Shown here in pieces: positions 22,563 through 35,116 of a DNA stretch of 64,000 nucleotides. Origin of the DNA: Diploscapter coronatus (lineage: Eukaryota > Nematoda > Chromadorea > Rhabditida > Rhabditidae). Under the pieces are notes generated by a model that was not told the origin of the DNA, ran no database searches, and was given only the letters and a program-made list of their open reading frames with translations. Numbering within the stretch: position 1 is the first letter of the stretch; every line of letters starts with the position of its first letter. Made by a program: the position numbers and the translations under genes. Where the stretch lies: contig OZ038422.1 in assembly GCA_964036155.1 (NCBI GenBank), positions 69,773,201 to 69,837,200 on the forward strand. The letters run 5' to 3'.

Positions 22563-25500
22563 CGTCATCACTTCTCCTCTCCCCTCGAGCAACACCTTTT
22601 CCGTCAATGTGCTTGTGCAATGTGCCGTTTGTTCGAGTTTCTCTCGTCCATTTATTCAATTGCTTCCCGTCCTTCGTGCTTCGCGTCCTGGCGTAGTTCT
22701 GCCCTCACCTTCCTTTCCCCCTCTCTCCTTTCCTGCCCCTTACCCTCGTCCTGCGGCGGCAGCTTTTCCCTTCCCCTTCCCATCGCATTTCCCTTCCTTT
22801 CTTTCCGTTAGCCTTTTTCAAACTCATTCGTTACTCGTTTTTCGTGTATAACTGCTTTTCTTATTTGATGGCTGGTTTGCTGGTTTTGTGTATGTAATTT
22901 TGGGGCAATTTGGACAGCCCGAAAGTGAACATTTGGTAGTGAAATATATGAAGTATGGGATGGAGAAAGGAGCAGCGCCTTCGATGGGAATTGAGTATGA
23001 AGGCGGAACATTCTCCAAACTACGTAGAATTATAACGATTCAGAAATCTATTACTTTTTCCTCAAAATCTATAGTAAGATCCTAATTCTTATGGTTAGGT
23101 CGTGTGTAGATTGCCCCTTTTAGATGAGTTTTCTTTATATAGCCGTGACTCCATCATTTATTCCTTTCATAATCTCCCTCTTCTTTATATCAATCATCTT
23201 TTAAGATTTAGCAACCCATTTATGACTTCCGCTTCTTAATATTTATGCAGCTCAAACTCATTAGTTGTGCAAGAAAATTATGAGTAATTATATTCGATTG
23301 AAAATCATTATCGCACAAAAGTATCGTGGAAGTTTATTCAATATCACACCCGAATTAGTTAGACTTAATGAAACTTAGCCTTTTACATTGCGAGAATCTT
23401 AATTCATGCAAGTTAAGTTCTCTAACCTATCTTTGTCAAATTAACGTAACCATACTTTATAGATCAAACTGCTAACAAGCGCATATTCTATCGCTATTTT
23501 TTGCATAAGAGATCTATTATCCAAAAAAAAAGGTATGATGAAACTCTAAAATTTCAATTTATTCACTACTGAGATAATGAATAAGAATTATGCTTTTAGA
23601 CAAATTATTTAATCTACCAAAATGCAAAGATTTTTATTTCATATCAAACCTCATTTGCCTATATTCTAATCAACTATGTCACATGTCTTATAACATTTTT
23701 GGATAGTCTTAGGGAGTAGTGAAAAAATATGCTCACAAATGATGATAATCTGAATTCTAATTTCTTTTCATCTCATAAAAAATCCGATCAGACTTACTTC
23801 CGAGTGTGTGACATAACACAATAATTGATCGAGTCTTTGTTAGCCGCGCTGTCATTCGATCCAGTTTAAAGTCATTAATATTTCATGAGTCAAGCTGCTG
23901 GCGTCTTGCCACGCTCCATGCTGCTCTGTCTCTCACATAAGAAGATTAGCTGACTCTGACTTCACAACCAGCTTAGATCATACGTGATTTTTACTGACTT
24001 TGGTAGATATCGATCTGATTCTTCTACTAATAGACGACCCTAAACTTTTACTCTTTGGAAATTTTAGATGTGAGATTTCGCAGCTCTATGACAAAAGATA
24101 GCGTTCTACTTCTGATCAGATCGAGAAAGAAGTTTCACGCAGTCGGCGAATTTTTGGAAAGGAGCAGCGAGTTCGAATTGGAGAGTAGCAAAGATGAAAT
24201 AGCGTAGAGGGGAAGGCTAAGTGTGAGACCTGCTGCAGTCGGAGAGTAACCCAATCCCCTTGCCTTCTACCTCTCTGCTCTATCCTTTGCCACTTTCTAC
24301 ATCTCTGTCAGCGTTTCCCCTTCCACGAATTGTCATTCCTTCGTTCGTTCCTTGCACATCTCCATTTTAGTCCCTAGTGCCCTGAACACCTTTCTGCCTC
24401 GCTTCCCCAGCCCTCATTACTCCTCCCTGCTCTCTTTGAGTTGTTGTTCTGCTTGTCTTCTCTTCTTCCTTCAGTCATTCTGCCTGGGCATGCATTGCAT
24501 CAGTATTGATTGCTGCCTCTGTCTCGGCTTCTAGCTGCAGTGAGCGTGTGAGTATGAGGCTGCTTTTGCTTCTGCTTTTGCCTCCTGAGCTCTTTTTCCC
24601 CCCTTTTCTCTCAAGCCCCTTCCCCCTTTGCCTTTCCTTTTCTTTGACTTTTCCCGCTACTGCGACGCTTCGCCGCTTCATTAGTTCAACCTGTTCAACT
24701 TGGTCAATTTAGGCAATAGTCATCAAACTTGTCTTTTTTTTAATTTAGATAAGTTTGATCTTTAATCCTCTCTGGCCTATAAATTCCATTGACTCACGCC
24801 ATTTCGAGTTTTACCCTTTCCATCTTCATTTTAATTCGAACTATTTAATTCTGCAATTCCCCTCTCCGTTCCCCATTTCCGATATACCTCTCAACTCATT
24901 TCCCTTGTATCTGCAGCAGATCTACTCTAACTCTATATTTATTTCTTTTATCCGTTTCGAAGTCGCTTTTCAACAGAGGAAATTTCATTATTCGTCGTGT
25001 GAGCGTGCGATGATTTATGGACTCTCTAGATCAAAATGACTCATGCAAAATTGTGAGTCGAAAAAATGCAAAGATTAATTTCGAATTTCAAAATCACCTA
25101 GAGGCAGACATGAGAATAATTATTAGGAAGGATCGAACCTAAATTCCAATTTTTGACATTTTATATTAAGAGTTAAAAACGGTAGTATGACAAGTCATTT
25201 GTTTCATTGTGTTACCTTTCAAAACAATTTGCATATTGACGTCAAGAAATAACTTCGTAAGAATAAAATTCTCATAAATTTTAACGTCTCTTCGGAAAGA
25301 AATATGACTATTTTCTGCAATCTAAATCGGTGTTATTCGTCAATTCGTCAAGAAGGATAGTATTTGTTTCGTGATCGAACCTTTAGTCGCTTTGTCGAAA
25401 GCTGTGGCAGTCTTTTGTGCATATGCTTACAACATTTATGAGATGCCATTGTCGCGAATCGCGATTCCTCCATCCAGTCAATTGACATGTCTCCTTGACT

Positions 25501-27372
25501 ACGTCTTCTTCTGAAAGATGGAGCCAACTCAATCTGACAATGAGCCTGACTCGAGTCACACCCACCCGCATCCAGCATCTAGGCAGTCGGTCCGTTCTCC
25601 TCGCTCTTTCGCCCGACCACCCCCAAAATGTCCGACTATTATCTGTCTCACAGCTCATTCAGGGTCCATTACATTCATCATACCCTCTTCCAGGTCTTTC
25701 GACATTCCTTCACATTCCCCCTGCTTTGTTCTTATCGATTACTAGTAGCGTTTACTCGATTGTTGTCGCAAGCTGGCGGCTACTCAAATATTCAGAGCTC
25801 AGATTACTTCTTTTGAGATAACGGATATTCTGTTTTCTCACGTCACCCACAAATGTACGCAGATCTCTGTAGTTATGATTACATCTTAGACGCGTTGATT
25901 CATTTCTTCGAATGAATCTTGAATGTCTCATTAGCGGACTCGTTTGATTCAGTCTTTGACTCGCCTTTCCCCTTTAGATCATCCAATTTATCTGTTCCCA
26001 CTTCCTCTTTACCTTCACTCTAATTTGTCGCGGCTCATTGTTCCTTTCCTCAGCTGATGCATTCAGGCATCTTCTACAGCTCACGATGGGCATCCTTCAT
26101 TCTTCTAATTGACTTCTTCTCTTTTCCTTCGCACTTTCATATGTTCTCTTTCATCTGTTACGTCATCCGTCTTCTTCTCTCCCCCCTTCCCGGATTCCAT
26201 TCTCTTTGCGATGCATCCTTTAGGTCTGTGTAATTAAAAATCCGTGTTTAGTGGTGGCCATTGTGAGCATTTCATTGGATTCCTCTTGCTTTCCCCTTTG
26301 CCCTACGCCTCGCATTGCCTGCATCTGCATCTGCATCTCTCGTTCAACAGGCTCATGCAGCACATGCAGTCGAGCTGTAGAGCAGCAAGGCTAAAAGCTA
26401 ATAAAAGAGCAGGCCAAATCCCATTGTCATTGGCCGTCTCCGTGTCTCTGCCTTCTGCCCTCCTCATCTATCTGAAGCCTGAAGCCATCAAGCTGTTTCT
26501 TATTCCTTTTCCTCTTCCTTATTTGTCGCAAATGACTTTGTCTCGACGCTCAGAGTTATTCGACAATCTTCAATTTTATTGATAATTTATGGTTTTCAGG
26601 CTGAATCACCGGTTTTGTCCCTCTTATCCGTCGACTTCCGCCGCGTCTGGCCCTCTCAGGTTCAAACGTGTTGAATTGCGTTTGGTCGATGAAAAGTTTT
26701 GCAACGTGTAAAGATAATTGTTCTCGAGTCCTCAAGTAGATATGCCAAATAGCATTTTGGGATACATTGTTTGCACAAATAGATAATCATGAATGTAAAT
26801 AAGACTTTTGTGAAGAAAAAATAGCTTCAAAAAATTCCTTAACAGAAAATTGCAAAAACCCATAATCCAAAATGAACACGTTTTTGTAAACGAAATATTG
26901 TTTGTACGTGGGCGTTTTAACCTGATCTTTTGCACAGGACTATCTCATCAGATTTATCGTCCAACTAGATGGTGCTATTTGAGAGATTTTGGGTTTGAAG
27001 GGTACTTCCTTCCCAAATTTCTGCTTTCAAACACCACGCTTCTACCCAAAACGCATTTTTGCAAAGAGGCGGAGCTTGGGGACTCTAAGTTATTCACATG
27101 AATTTTTACGATCTGTTGACATCTATCCACTTAAATTTCATCTATACCAATCATATGAAAATGCGACTTCATTTTGAAATATACAAGAGCTGTGTTACAA
27201 TACTTTTCTCAGCCCAAAATTATTTGTCATGTTATAGAAAATGTAGATATAAGTTTCTTATGAACATATTTTTTCCCCAACTGGTATATGAAAATTACAC
27301 TTTTATTCGGCCTACACATGACAATAATTCTACGAATAATTATCACCTGCAGCAGCTCATTAATGTTGCTAA
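22563..27372. other. 4.8-kb intergenic region without a supported gene
   Basis: CT-rich stretches occur at 22570-22850, 24240-24700 and 25960-26580, with AT-rich sequence between. Open frames up to 112 codons follow the pyrimidine bias and show no recognisable domain or consistent splice partners. The distal part probably holds the promoter and leader of the Ly6-like gene at 27373. Non-coding first exons of that gene cannot be excluded. Confidence 0.5.
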
Positions 27373-28899
27373 ATGAGAACATTGCAGGAGGGCTCGTATC
27401 CATCATCGAGACCGAGTCCGCGGGGCTCTCGTATGGAGCATCGATCTGTCGGTGCCGTCCCCTTCTCCTTCTCCTCATCGCCCTCCTTCCCCAGTCCTTC
27501 GTCCATTCCGTCCTCTTCATTTTCAACCTCATATCGACGAATCTCCTCGTCATTGTTACGTTGTCTCCTCTTCGTCACACTCCTACATGGTAGGGGCATT
27601 GCTATGCAATTTTAGAAAAGACAACCAACCTGGCATTCTATACAAATTATAATTTAGCGGAAAATTTCGGATAAAGATAATTTAAATCCGAATTATTTGA
27701 TCACCAAAAGCAGCTAAAATCATAATCAAGTTGATCTTCATTCACCTAGAAAGAGAATTATTGATAGACAATATCTTATTGCACATTTAATAGTTGTTCA
27801 AATTCAGGCGTGTCGAGCATCGGTTGCTTCGTGTGCAGCTCATTCGACGGTGAAAACGCATCCTGTGAGGACCCATTCAACAGCACAACCGATTTGGGCA
27901 GCAAGGTTGAATTTTATGACTTAAACTACTGTGAAATGGTATGTAATTCAGGAAAGGGAGACGGCCTCGATTAGCAGCTATCACTATCCCTGTTTGGCCG
28001 TGCGGAAAAGCAGAAGCGGACTCTTCCCGGCCGATCACTGCATTAAAATTAACGGATATCGAGGTATAAATAAAAATTGTCGAGGAAGCGTTTTTCAACG
28101 ATACTATTTCACAATTCTAACTCACTTTGGGGGTTATCAAATTATTTCCAAGATCAATTGTGTATCAACAAATGATCAATGGATCATTGGAATTAATGTC
28201 GAGTAATCATTTTCAAGATATCTCCTATACTAAATCAAACAACCAAATTAAAATATAAATTCATATTTAGAATAAATATCGTTACAAAACTCAACGAAGC
28301 TGGCGCTTAATCAAATTTTAAAGTGAAATAAAATAATTTCAGCAAATAACACATCAAAAACCCTTGTTATTCGCACGTGCGCACTCGATTCGGGCACTTT
28401 GACTGCGGATACTGGTATGTTGTTGTTCCTGCTTTTATTATCAAGACTCGAGGAAGATATTGTCCACCCTTGTCCATAAAAATAACAAATAGCATCGATG
28501 TTTACCACCCAAATATATTGTTTTTCACGATGAGTAACTCATTTTCCAGTATTAGATATGTAAAAATGCAATAATTGGCTTCATTTAAAATTTTTCTTAT
28601 TTATAAACGTCTAAAATTCTAAAATATTTTAATTATTTATTTTCAGAGATAGTTCGAATAAGTCATTGTGGTCATTTCAAATTCGAGGGCCACCACTATA
28701 CGGGCTGTGTGCAGAGTTGCGAGACTGATGGGTAAGCTATTTATAATTTCTATAGAATACGATAAAATTCATAAATATCCGATAAACTGTACAATTTAAT
28801 TTCAGCTGCAATTCTGCACCATCACTCTTCTCGCCTTCTCTGCTCATTCTCCTCTGTGCATTCGTCTCTATGTTCCTGTTCCAGTTTCTAACCTCCTGA
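27373..28899 (+). CDS. quiver/sleepless-like Ly6 GPI-anchored protein
   Basis: Exons 27373-27589, 27808-27905, 27952-28063, 28647-28731 and 28806-28899 join in phase to 201 residues (181 if the ATG at 27433 is used). A Ser-rich N-terminal extension leads to a hydrophobic segment LLRCLLFVTLLHGVSSIG, then CFVCSS, CEDPFNST, further cysteines, and the family-defining terminal motif CETDGCN. A C-terminal hydrophobic tail (LLILLCAFVSMFLFQFL) ends the protein, as for GPI attachment. CxxC...C-x-DPFN and the final CN are typical of the quiver/ODR-2 branch of three-finger proteins, which tune potassium channels and other neuronal receptors; the specific partner here is unknown. Only nine extracellular cysteines are counted, one fewer than the usual ten. 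The long N-terminal extension before the signal segment is unusual, so the true start may be further downstream or on another exon. Confidence 0.78.
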
Positions 28900-30479
28900 C
28901 AGATTATTCACACTAGTTTATGAAGATATTCTATGATTTCATTGGACAAAGATGATCACTCTTCCCAACATTCGAGTCTCTGCAACCAGTAGACCAGTTG
29001 CAAGACGACAACTATCCCTACAAACAAATGGATTCTACTTATCTTTTGTAACTGCATTATTTAGCAATGATACAAAATGTATTAGATAACAGTAAAGAAT
29101 ACCAGTATGATAGGGAAAAGATTGAAATTGAATAAGTACTATCTCCAACCCAGTAACAAGTCAAGCAGATTATTGACTCATTCTTGTACAACTTTTTAGG
29201 GTATTTCATTTTCAGTTAATAAGCTAACAGTCTTCGATTCAACTTAAGATGAATACTTTTGGGATATTTCCAAATCTAGTAAATTGTGCAGAAGATAACT
29301 CTTTAGACGTATTATTCATTAACTTTTCACCATTATATCATCGTTGAAATGATCTATGCAATTCTTTCATGACACTTGAATTAATTATGTGTGAAATCTT
29401 TCAGCAAATATCCATATTATATTCATGCATATTTGATTTAATTTACTTTCGTTAATTTTTACACCTGATTTACTTAATCATTCGTATAAGTTGCACCGCC
29501 CCATTTCACATACCACACCACTCCTGAATCTGTGCCAATGTTTTAGTGCCATTTTCCATCACTTGGTTTGGATTTACTTTGCCACTATTTTTAAATTTCA
29601 GTATATTGAATCAATGGTCCATTAATTAGATGGATCGTTGAATTAGTGAGCGAAGCATCCCCATTTCCAAGTGTACATTCCCCTAAATGTGATCACCTTT
29701 CGCATAATTCTTGTGTACTTGCAATTTGCCCGTTGAATTCAATCATTTTAGGGTAAATGGTGTTTTCATTACAATTAGACTTGTCGTTTCACATTATTTT
29801 AGGTTTTCTATGAAATTGTTGTTTCCTAATAATGCACAGTCTAGTCTTATTTATTTTTTCCTACTTTCATAAGATTAATAAAGTTTTGTCATAACGAAAT
29901 CAAGGAGATCAGACGTGTGTAGATTAGAATGATGTGTTCTTGGAAAATTGCACGAGTAAATGAGTTTAAGGCTGATAATTTGGTACGATAAGAAGGGCAT
30001 GTGACGTGGGAAATGAAGCGAGAGGAGATGGGGATGGCTTTGAAAGGGAAGGGGAAAGGGATTCGAGGAAGGATTTGCGAGAGTCAAGCAGGCAGACAGA
30101 CTGACTGACTGCTCTGTCCGCTGTCCTCTGTCTGCCTATCTGTGTGTTTTGCCGCTGCCGCATTTCTGCGAACTGCTCTCTCCTCTCTTCATCCTCTTCC
30201 TTCTCCTTCTCCTTCCCTTCCATTTCCCTTCTTCTGCCCAATCAATACCCCGCTTTAGAGTATTTTGTGCATTTGCTTATAGTTAGCTCTGTCGGCATTC
30301 AATCCGACTATTATTTCAATTCCCTAATTTCTCATGTAATTATATATGGTGAAAGTAAGTTCTATCGTCGAAATCCTATGAAGAAAACGTAAAATTCTTT
30401 CAGACTTTCCACAAATTCAACGCATCTCACTTAGCTTCTAGTTTATTTTCGAACGAAAGGAACAACACTTCAGGAAATA
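28900..30479. other. intergenic region between the Ly6-like and SOCS genes
   Basis: No gene is seen. The first 900 bp are AT-rich. At 30010-30090 the + strand is purine-rich, and at 30105-30240 it switches to strongly CT-rich sequence (repeated CTTCTCC), with a GACTGACTGACTG run near 30097. The CT-rich part is the likely leader of the SOCS gene. Confidence 0.5.
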
Positions 30480-33400
30480 ATGAATCAACAAGAGGTGAAA
30501 TTTACTCTTCTTTATGAATTCCTTTAGTTCAGTAACCGGCGCATTTTTATATAATTTTAACGAAGATCGATCAAATAATAAATTATATGAAAATTGTTTT
30601 CAGCTTCCAACGAAGCCGACGGACTACGGCGCAATGATGATTCGAGTGACAGCCGGAGTCGTGATTGGAATCTCCATAATGCTGATCCTGCTTGTAGTCG
30701 GCAACATGATCTACGGAACGCTAACGCAGAATCATCTCAGAGATCCAGTCAGACGGGTAAATAAAGTCGCATTTAGTTCAGGAAAAAACGAAATAATTGC
30801 AGAAGAGTCGCAGAGAGTAGCAACTCAGCCAGAAGATGTCTTTCTGCCGGAACGATCAGTCACAGCAAGACCACTCAACTCTGTTCCCTATCCATATCCA
30901 ATGGAGTCCGTACTCAAAGAATTGAGCAGCACAGGTTAGGATTTCTATCCAAAAATTTCAGAAAGACCCCAAATCGGGTCTTTTAGTAGTTCTGACTGTA
31001 CTCGATCTAGAATCTTTCTGAAATTTTTGGTCCGATCTCTTCTTTGTTATCTCTCAAAATTAGCAGGACGACGTCTTATTATATTCTAGTTTTGTTTGTG
31101 CAAAATTCTGTATATTAGACAGTTATTTTAATCTGCACTGATCACTTGTGCTTTAATCAGAGATTTTCACAGCAAATTCTGTTCTAAAACGCTTTGCCTA
31201 TCCCTGTGTATAATCTGTTCTTAGACTATAGTTTTAGATATTTGCTTCTAAATTTTTTTCATTCATTCCTTAAGTTTTATATCCAGACTATAGCCATAGT
31301 AAAACATTTAGCCTAATGGCGTCAGGATTAATAATTTTCTTTGTCAAAATATTACTATGCATTTACTCATCTGTTTTCTGATTTCTAATTTTCAACTTCG
31401 ATCTATGACTTTGAACTGCTCTCTTCAATCTAAAGAAGTATGACAGTTTCTCTCAACAATTTCACTTCGAAATAATGCCAGTTGTGCGTTAAGCGTGTGA
31501 CGAAATCATCATTCTTTGTAAGAAGGGTACTGTGTTATGAAGACATGCGAACAGTGCCTCGTCACCAGCAGTAATTATTACTAATTTTTTAGGTATAAAG
31601 TGATCAGAACATTAAGTATCTCGAAGATTATCATCTGCAAAGTATTGTCTGATCTAATTCCCAATTCTCCTTTTCATCGTCTTACGGATATTTTAGTAAG
31701 CCGAGAGAAAGGTATCTAATACTTGATACATGAGAAGTGCACGGTCTGCAGATTAACTTTCTAGATAAGTGCTGCAAAAAATTCCTCGAAAGAGGATTAT
31801 TCTTGTTGAGAAAAAATAGATGAAAATATATGGGACATAAAAGGAAGAGAAAGGAAAATGAAGGTTGATCTTTCCCTGCGCCGACTGACTAATAGATGAG
31901 GTGTGTGTGTTCGAGTGAACGAGCGAATAGTCCTGCATTGTGCTTTTACCGATTGAACCCATGAGTTAATGCTCTTAGATCCGGGTTTCCCAATTCACAG
32001 TTCTGCTTCGCTTTCTTATCAGTCATTTCTCATTCTCCTTTTATCGCTCTACCTCTTTTCCTCTTCCTATTTTCGATTTGCCTCGCTCAATTCAATCTCT
32101 CGAGTATTTGTGTTGTGTTATTTGCGAGTTCAGTCAAGAACCAATCACCTGTATCCCTTTCCTTCTCCCCCCTGATTCTCTTCTTCCCTCCCCCTGTTCC
32201 CTTCATTCCCTCTATTCTCCTCCTACCTCTTCCCTTTCCTTTCTCATTCTCATTTCGTCTGCAAATTCGGCAATTCGCTTCACAAAAACATCATTTTTGT
32301 CTTCTTCATTCGATCGATTCAATATTACATAATTGTGTGATGTGTCGAAGAAATTCTATATTAGGCGATAATTTTTGACGTCCAATGCAAGTCTGTTGGG
32401 TTTTCCGACTGTGCAAACATTGAATCTGGTTTTTCTTATGGCGAAGGCTGGTAACTTGCGCAGTAGTCACAATGCATTTAGTCCCTTACCATGAGTTCGA
32501 TGAATCATTGATTAATTTATTCTGTTCTCTCACACACCTTTGCAAATTGCTTTTTAGTTAAGTTATCGTGAAATTTTCATTTTGTTCTTGCAAGATATGC
32601 TAACATTTCGATATAGGTTGCCATAGAAGTGAGCGAAACATATATGCTTTTCTAAGATGCTTTTGTATTAAATCGAATCCGAATCTCGAAATAGTCTGAA
32701 TCTAGAAATATTTTCTTTCAGAATACGCAATGGATCAGCCGACCAGCTCAAAGGCACTAACTCGAACGATCACCGTCAGAAGAAAAGAGCCCGTGCTCAA
32801 GGAGAGGAATGGAAAGGCCATCAAGACTAAGTAAATCTAAATTCACGAAATGTAGTTTAGTTTAATTTTTCAGGTTACGATCATTATGCCCATGTTTAGC
32901 GAACAGTGAAATGAATTTGGAAAGTTCTGATGAAGAAAATCAAAGTCAAGCAGAAAGTCAAAGAAGACTGGCGGTAATTTTTATTCGAAAAAAGTTCGAA
33001 ATTCTTAAAATTTTCAGAATGATCCCGAAAATAGTAAAATTGCTAATGCAGAAAGCGTGGAAATACTCTCATGTGCTGCTAAGAATATCCGGTAATTTTG
33101 CCAAGTAATTGAGCCAATATGTAATGCGTATTCATTTCTAGACAACAAATGGCATCATTAGCCCTGTCAAATGGCGAAAGAAGTCGAGGTAATAAAATTA
33201 GACATAAAAATTCAATAAGTTTTTAATTTGAACTTTTAAACGGCAATTTGGAATCATACAACATCAGAACATGATACATGGCGAACAGGGCCGCACAAAA
33301 TTGAAAATTTTAAAAACCCAAATCGAAACCAAGTCGAAAATAAATGTCACACATTTCTATCACTTGTTATTCATAACCAAGTTCAAATTAATTTAGCATC

Positions 33401-34110
33401 ATCCGAAAATGAAGTGACCGTCCATAGACTGGTTGAATATGCCTATCACCTTGTGCCAGATCTTAACAAAATCTACGCTGCTCCATATTACCATGGTGAA
33501 TAAATCGCATCAAACAATGTTCTAGGCATCATAATTTAGGCGTAATGGACCGCTATGAAGCTGAAAAATTACTCGACGAGAAGCCAGAGGGAACATTCTT
33601 ACTAAGAGACAGCGCGCAGACGGGATATCTGTTCTCGGTCTCGTTCAGAAGGTACCAAAGGACTCTGCACGCAAGAATAGAGCAGGTGAGTTCAATCAAT
33701 CGTCCATAAATTTCAATTGAACTATAACTTTCAGGCGAATCATAGATTTGGATTTGACATTCTGGACGAAAGCATTTTCTCTGCTCCGACAGTCAGCCAA
33801 CTCATCGATAACTATAAGGATCCGCAGAAATGCCTGTTCTTCGAACCATGTCTCAATTTACCACTTCGTCGAACTAATGTATTTTCATTACAAGTAAGTC
33901 TCAACTTAACCTGTTTTTGCGAAAAAAAACTCCAGACTTTCGATGAAGATAAGAAGTATTTCTTCATTTCAGGAATTATCTCGAGCAGCCATCGCTAGTC
34001 ACACAACATACGCCAAAGTATCAAAGTTACGACTTCCCAATAAACTCAAGGAATACGTTCGATCTTATTATTACATGACTCCTGTCCGATCTATCAATAT
34101 CATCAACTAA
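30480..34110 (+). CDS. SOCS4/5-type suppressor of cytokine signalling with N-terminal membrane segment
   Basis: Exons 30480-30494, 30604-30934, 32722-32830, 32874-32973, 33018-33091, 33142-33188, 33397-33495, 33540-33685, 33735-33893 and 33973-34110 join in phase to 405 residues. The C-terminal half is very close to animal SOCS4/5: an SH2 domain (PF00017) with [26 protein letters not shown] with the phosphotyrosine-binding Arg, LFSVSFRRY and LHARIEQ, then a SOCS box (PF07525). It should bind phosphotyrosine proteins and recruit Elongin B/C and Cullin-5. In the box the usual BC-box Cys (SLxxxC) is Ser in [10 protein letters not shown], and the LPxP motif reads LRLP, so E3 recruitment may be weakened. 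The second exon encodes a hydrophobic segment ([18 protein letters not shown]), unexpected for this family. An internal start near the MDQPTSS segment (exon 3) would remove it. AATAAA lies at 34252-34257. Confidence 0.85.
30949..31030. repeat. hairpin with perfect 18-bp arms just inside a SOCS intron
   Basis: Arms 30949-30966 and 31013-31030 are perfect reverse complements (CCAAAAATTTCAGAAAGA) around a 46-nt loop that has its own GACCC/GGGTC pair. It starts 14 nt after the donor of SOCS exon 2. The loop is too long for a standard miRNA; a MITE remnant is likelier. Confidence 0.6.
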
Positions 34111-34338
34111 GCAATTCCTAATGAATCTACCCATATTGAAATCAATCATTCACAATTTTCTCACTTCGCCGCATAATTTTTTAGATAGACCATGTGGCTT
34201 CGTCATTCGCATGATCTTGTACATATAGCATGATTTTATCATTACGAACGCAATAAATTATTTGTTTCTGATGAAAATGTTCAAGATGATTATCATTTTT
34301 TGGGAGAAAAATTATTATTTCGATACTAGCAAGGGAAG

Positions 34339-34730
34339 TTTCAGAAGAGTGCCCTCCTTCGATTTGGCCGATTTCTTCACCGTAGGGGTATTTCGGTGCG
34401 TCGATGACGGATCTGAAATCGCAAAGTGCTGACGTTAGATCCTAAGCTGGAAAACTTGCTCTGAAGGTCCATTCAATGCAAAACTTGGTCATTTTAGCAG
34501 AGAAGTAGAATGAAGAATGAAGCGTCTGCTAAATAATATATTCAAATTTGGCCATTTCCTATACCCTCACATTTTCACACACTATTTCGTCGTTTTGTTT
34601 CCAAAAAAAATCCGAGCCTAGGTCTCTCAGCGTCAGCACTTTTTGACTTCAGATTCGTTATCTACGTCCTGAAATGCCCCTATGATGGAAAAAATCAGCC
34701 AAATCGAAGGTGGGCACTTTTGAAAATTTC
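34339..34730. mobile_element. about 390-bp non-autonomous element with 105-110-bp inverted arms
   Basis: The arm 34339-34443 and the reverse complement of 34619-34730 align along their whole length with scattered differences, sharing CTTCGATTTGGC, TAGGGG-ATTTC and AAAGTGCTGACG. The middle has no open frame of note. A similar GCAAGGGA-TTTC sequence occurs both at the left edge (34330) and at 34777, so the outer boundary is uncertain. Confidence 0.55.
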
Positions 34731-34797
34731 TTTTATAAGATACACTTCGAAAACATCATCCGTTTTCATATATGCAAGGGATATTTCGCAAAATTTC

Positions 34798-34824
34798 TAT
34801 GGAAAAAAAAACATACGAAAAATT

Positions 34825-34856
<32 letters not shown>

Positions 34857-34860
34857 TTTG
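34798..34860. repeat. poly(A) and (AT)n simple sequence
   Basis: A run of about 17 A residues is followed by (TA) repeats at 34842-34857. This is simple low-complexity DNA upstream of the 35.1-kb gene. Confidence 0.7.
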
Positions 34861-35116
34861 GAAAAATTAAGAGAAACGACAAAAATTGAAGAGTTTGGCG
34901 CATTTTCAAAGTGCCGAAAGGACTTGGAGTGGATGCGTTGAGTAATTGCATCTCGCATATTTAGTGCCCGCCCACCTACCAAGTCGAGGGATCTTTCGCT
35001 ATTTGCTGCTGCCCTGTGTGTTTCTTTATTTGCTACGCCAATTGAATGCGCCCCTCCTGATCGGATTGATTCGTTGACTGGATCGATTGCAGCTATGCAC
35101 CAGAAGTAGCAGAGCA

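Noticed and set aside
25095..25145. tRNA B-box-like sequence GGATCGAACC (minus)
   Set aside because: It is one base short of the consensus and no cloverleaf, acceptor stem or A-box could be built around it.
25495..25821. Open frames of 75-108 codons near 25.5 kb on both strands
   Set aside because: They overlap in opposite strands, carry no recognisable motif and have no consistent neighbouring exons.
27288..27593. Alternative hydrophobic frame over the first Ly6 exon
   Set aside because: It does not keep phase with the exon at 27808, whereas the frame from 27373 does.
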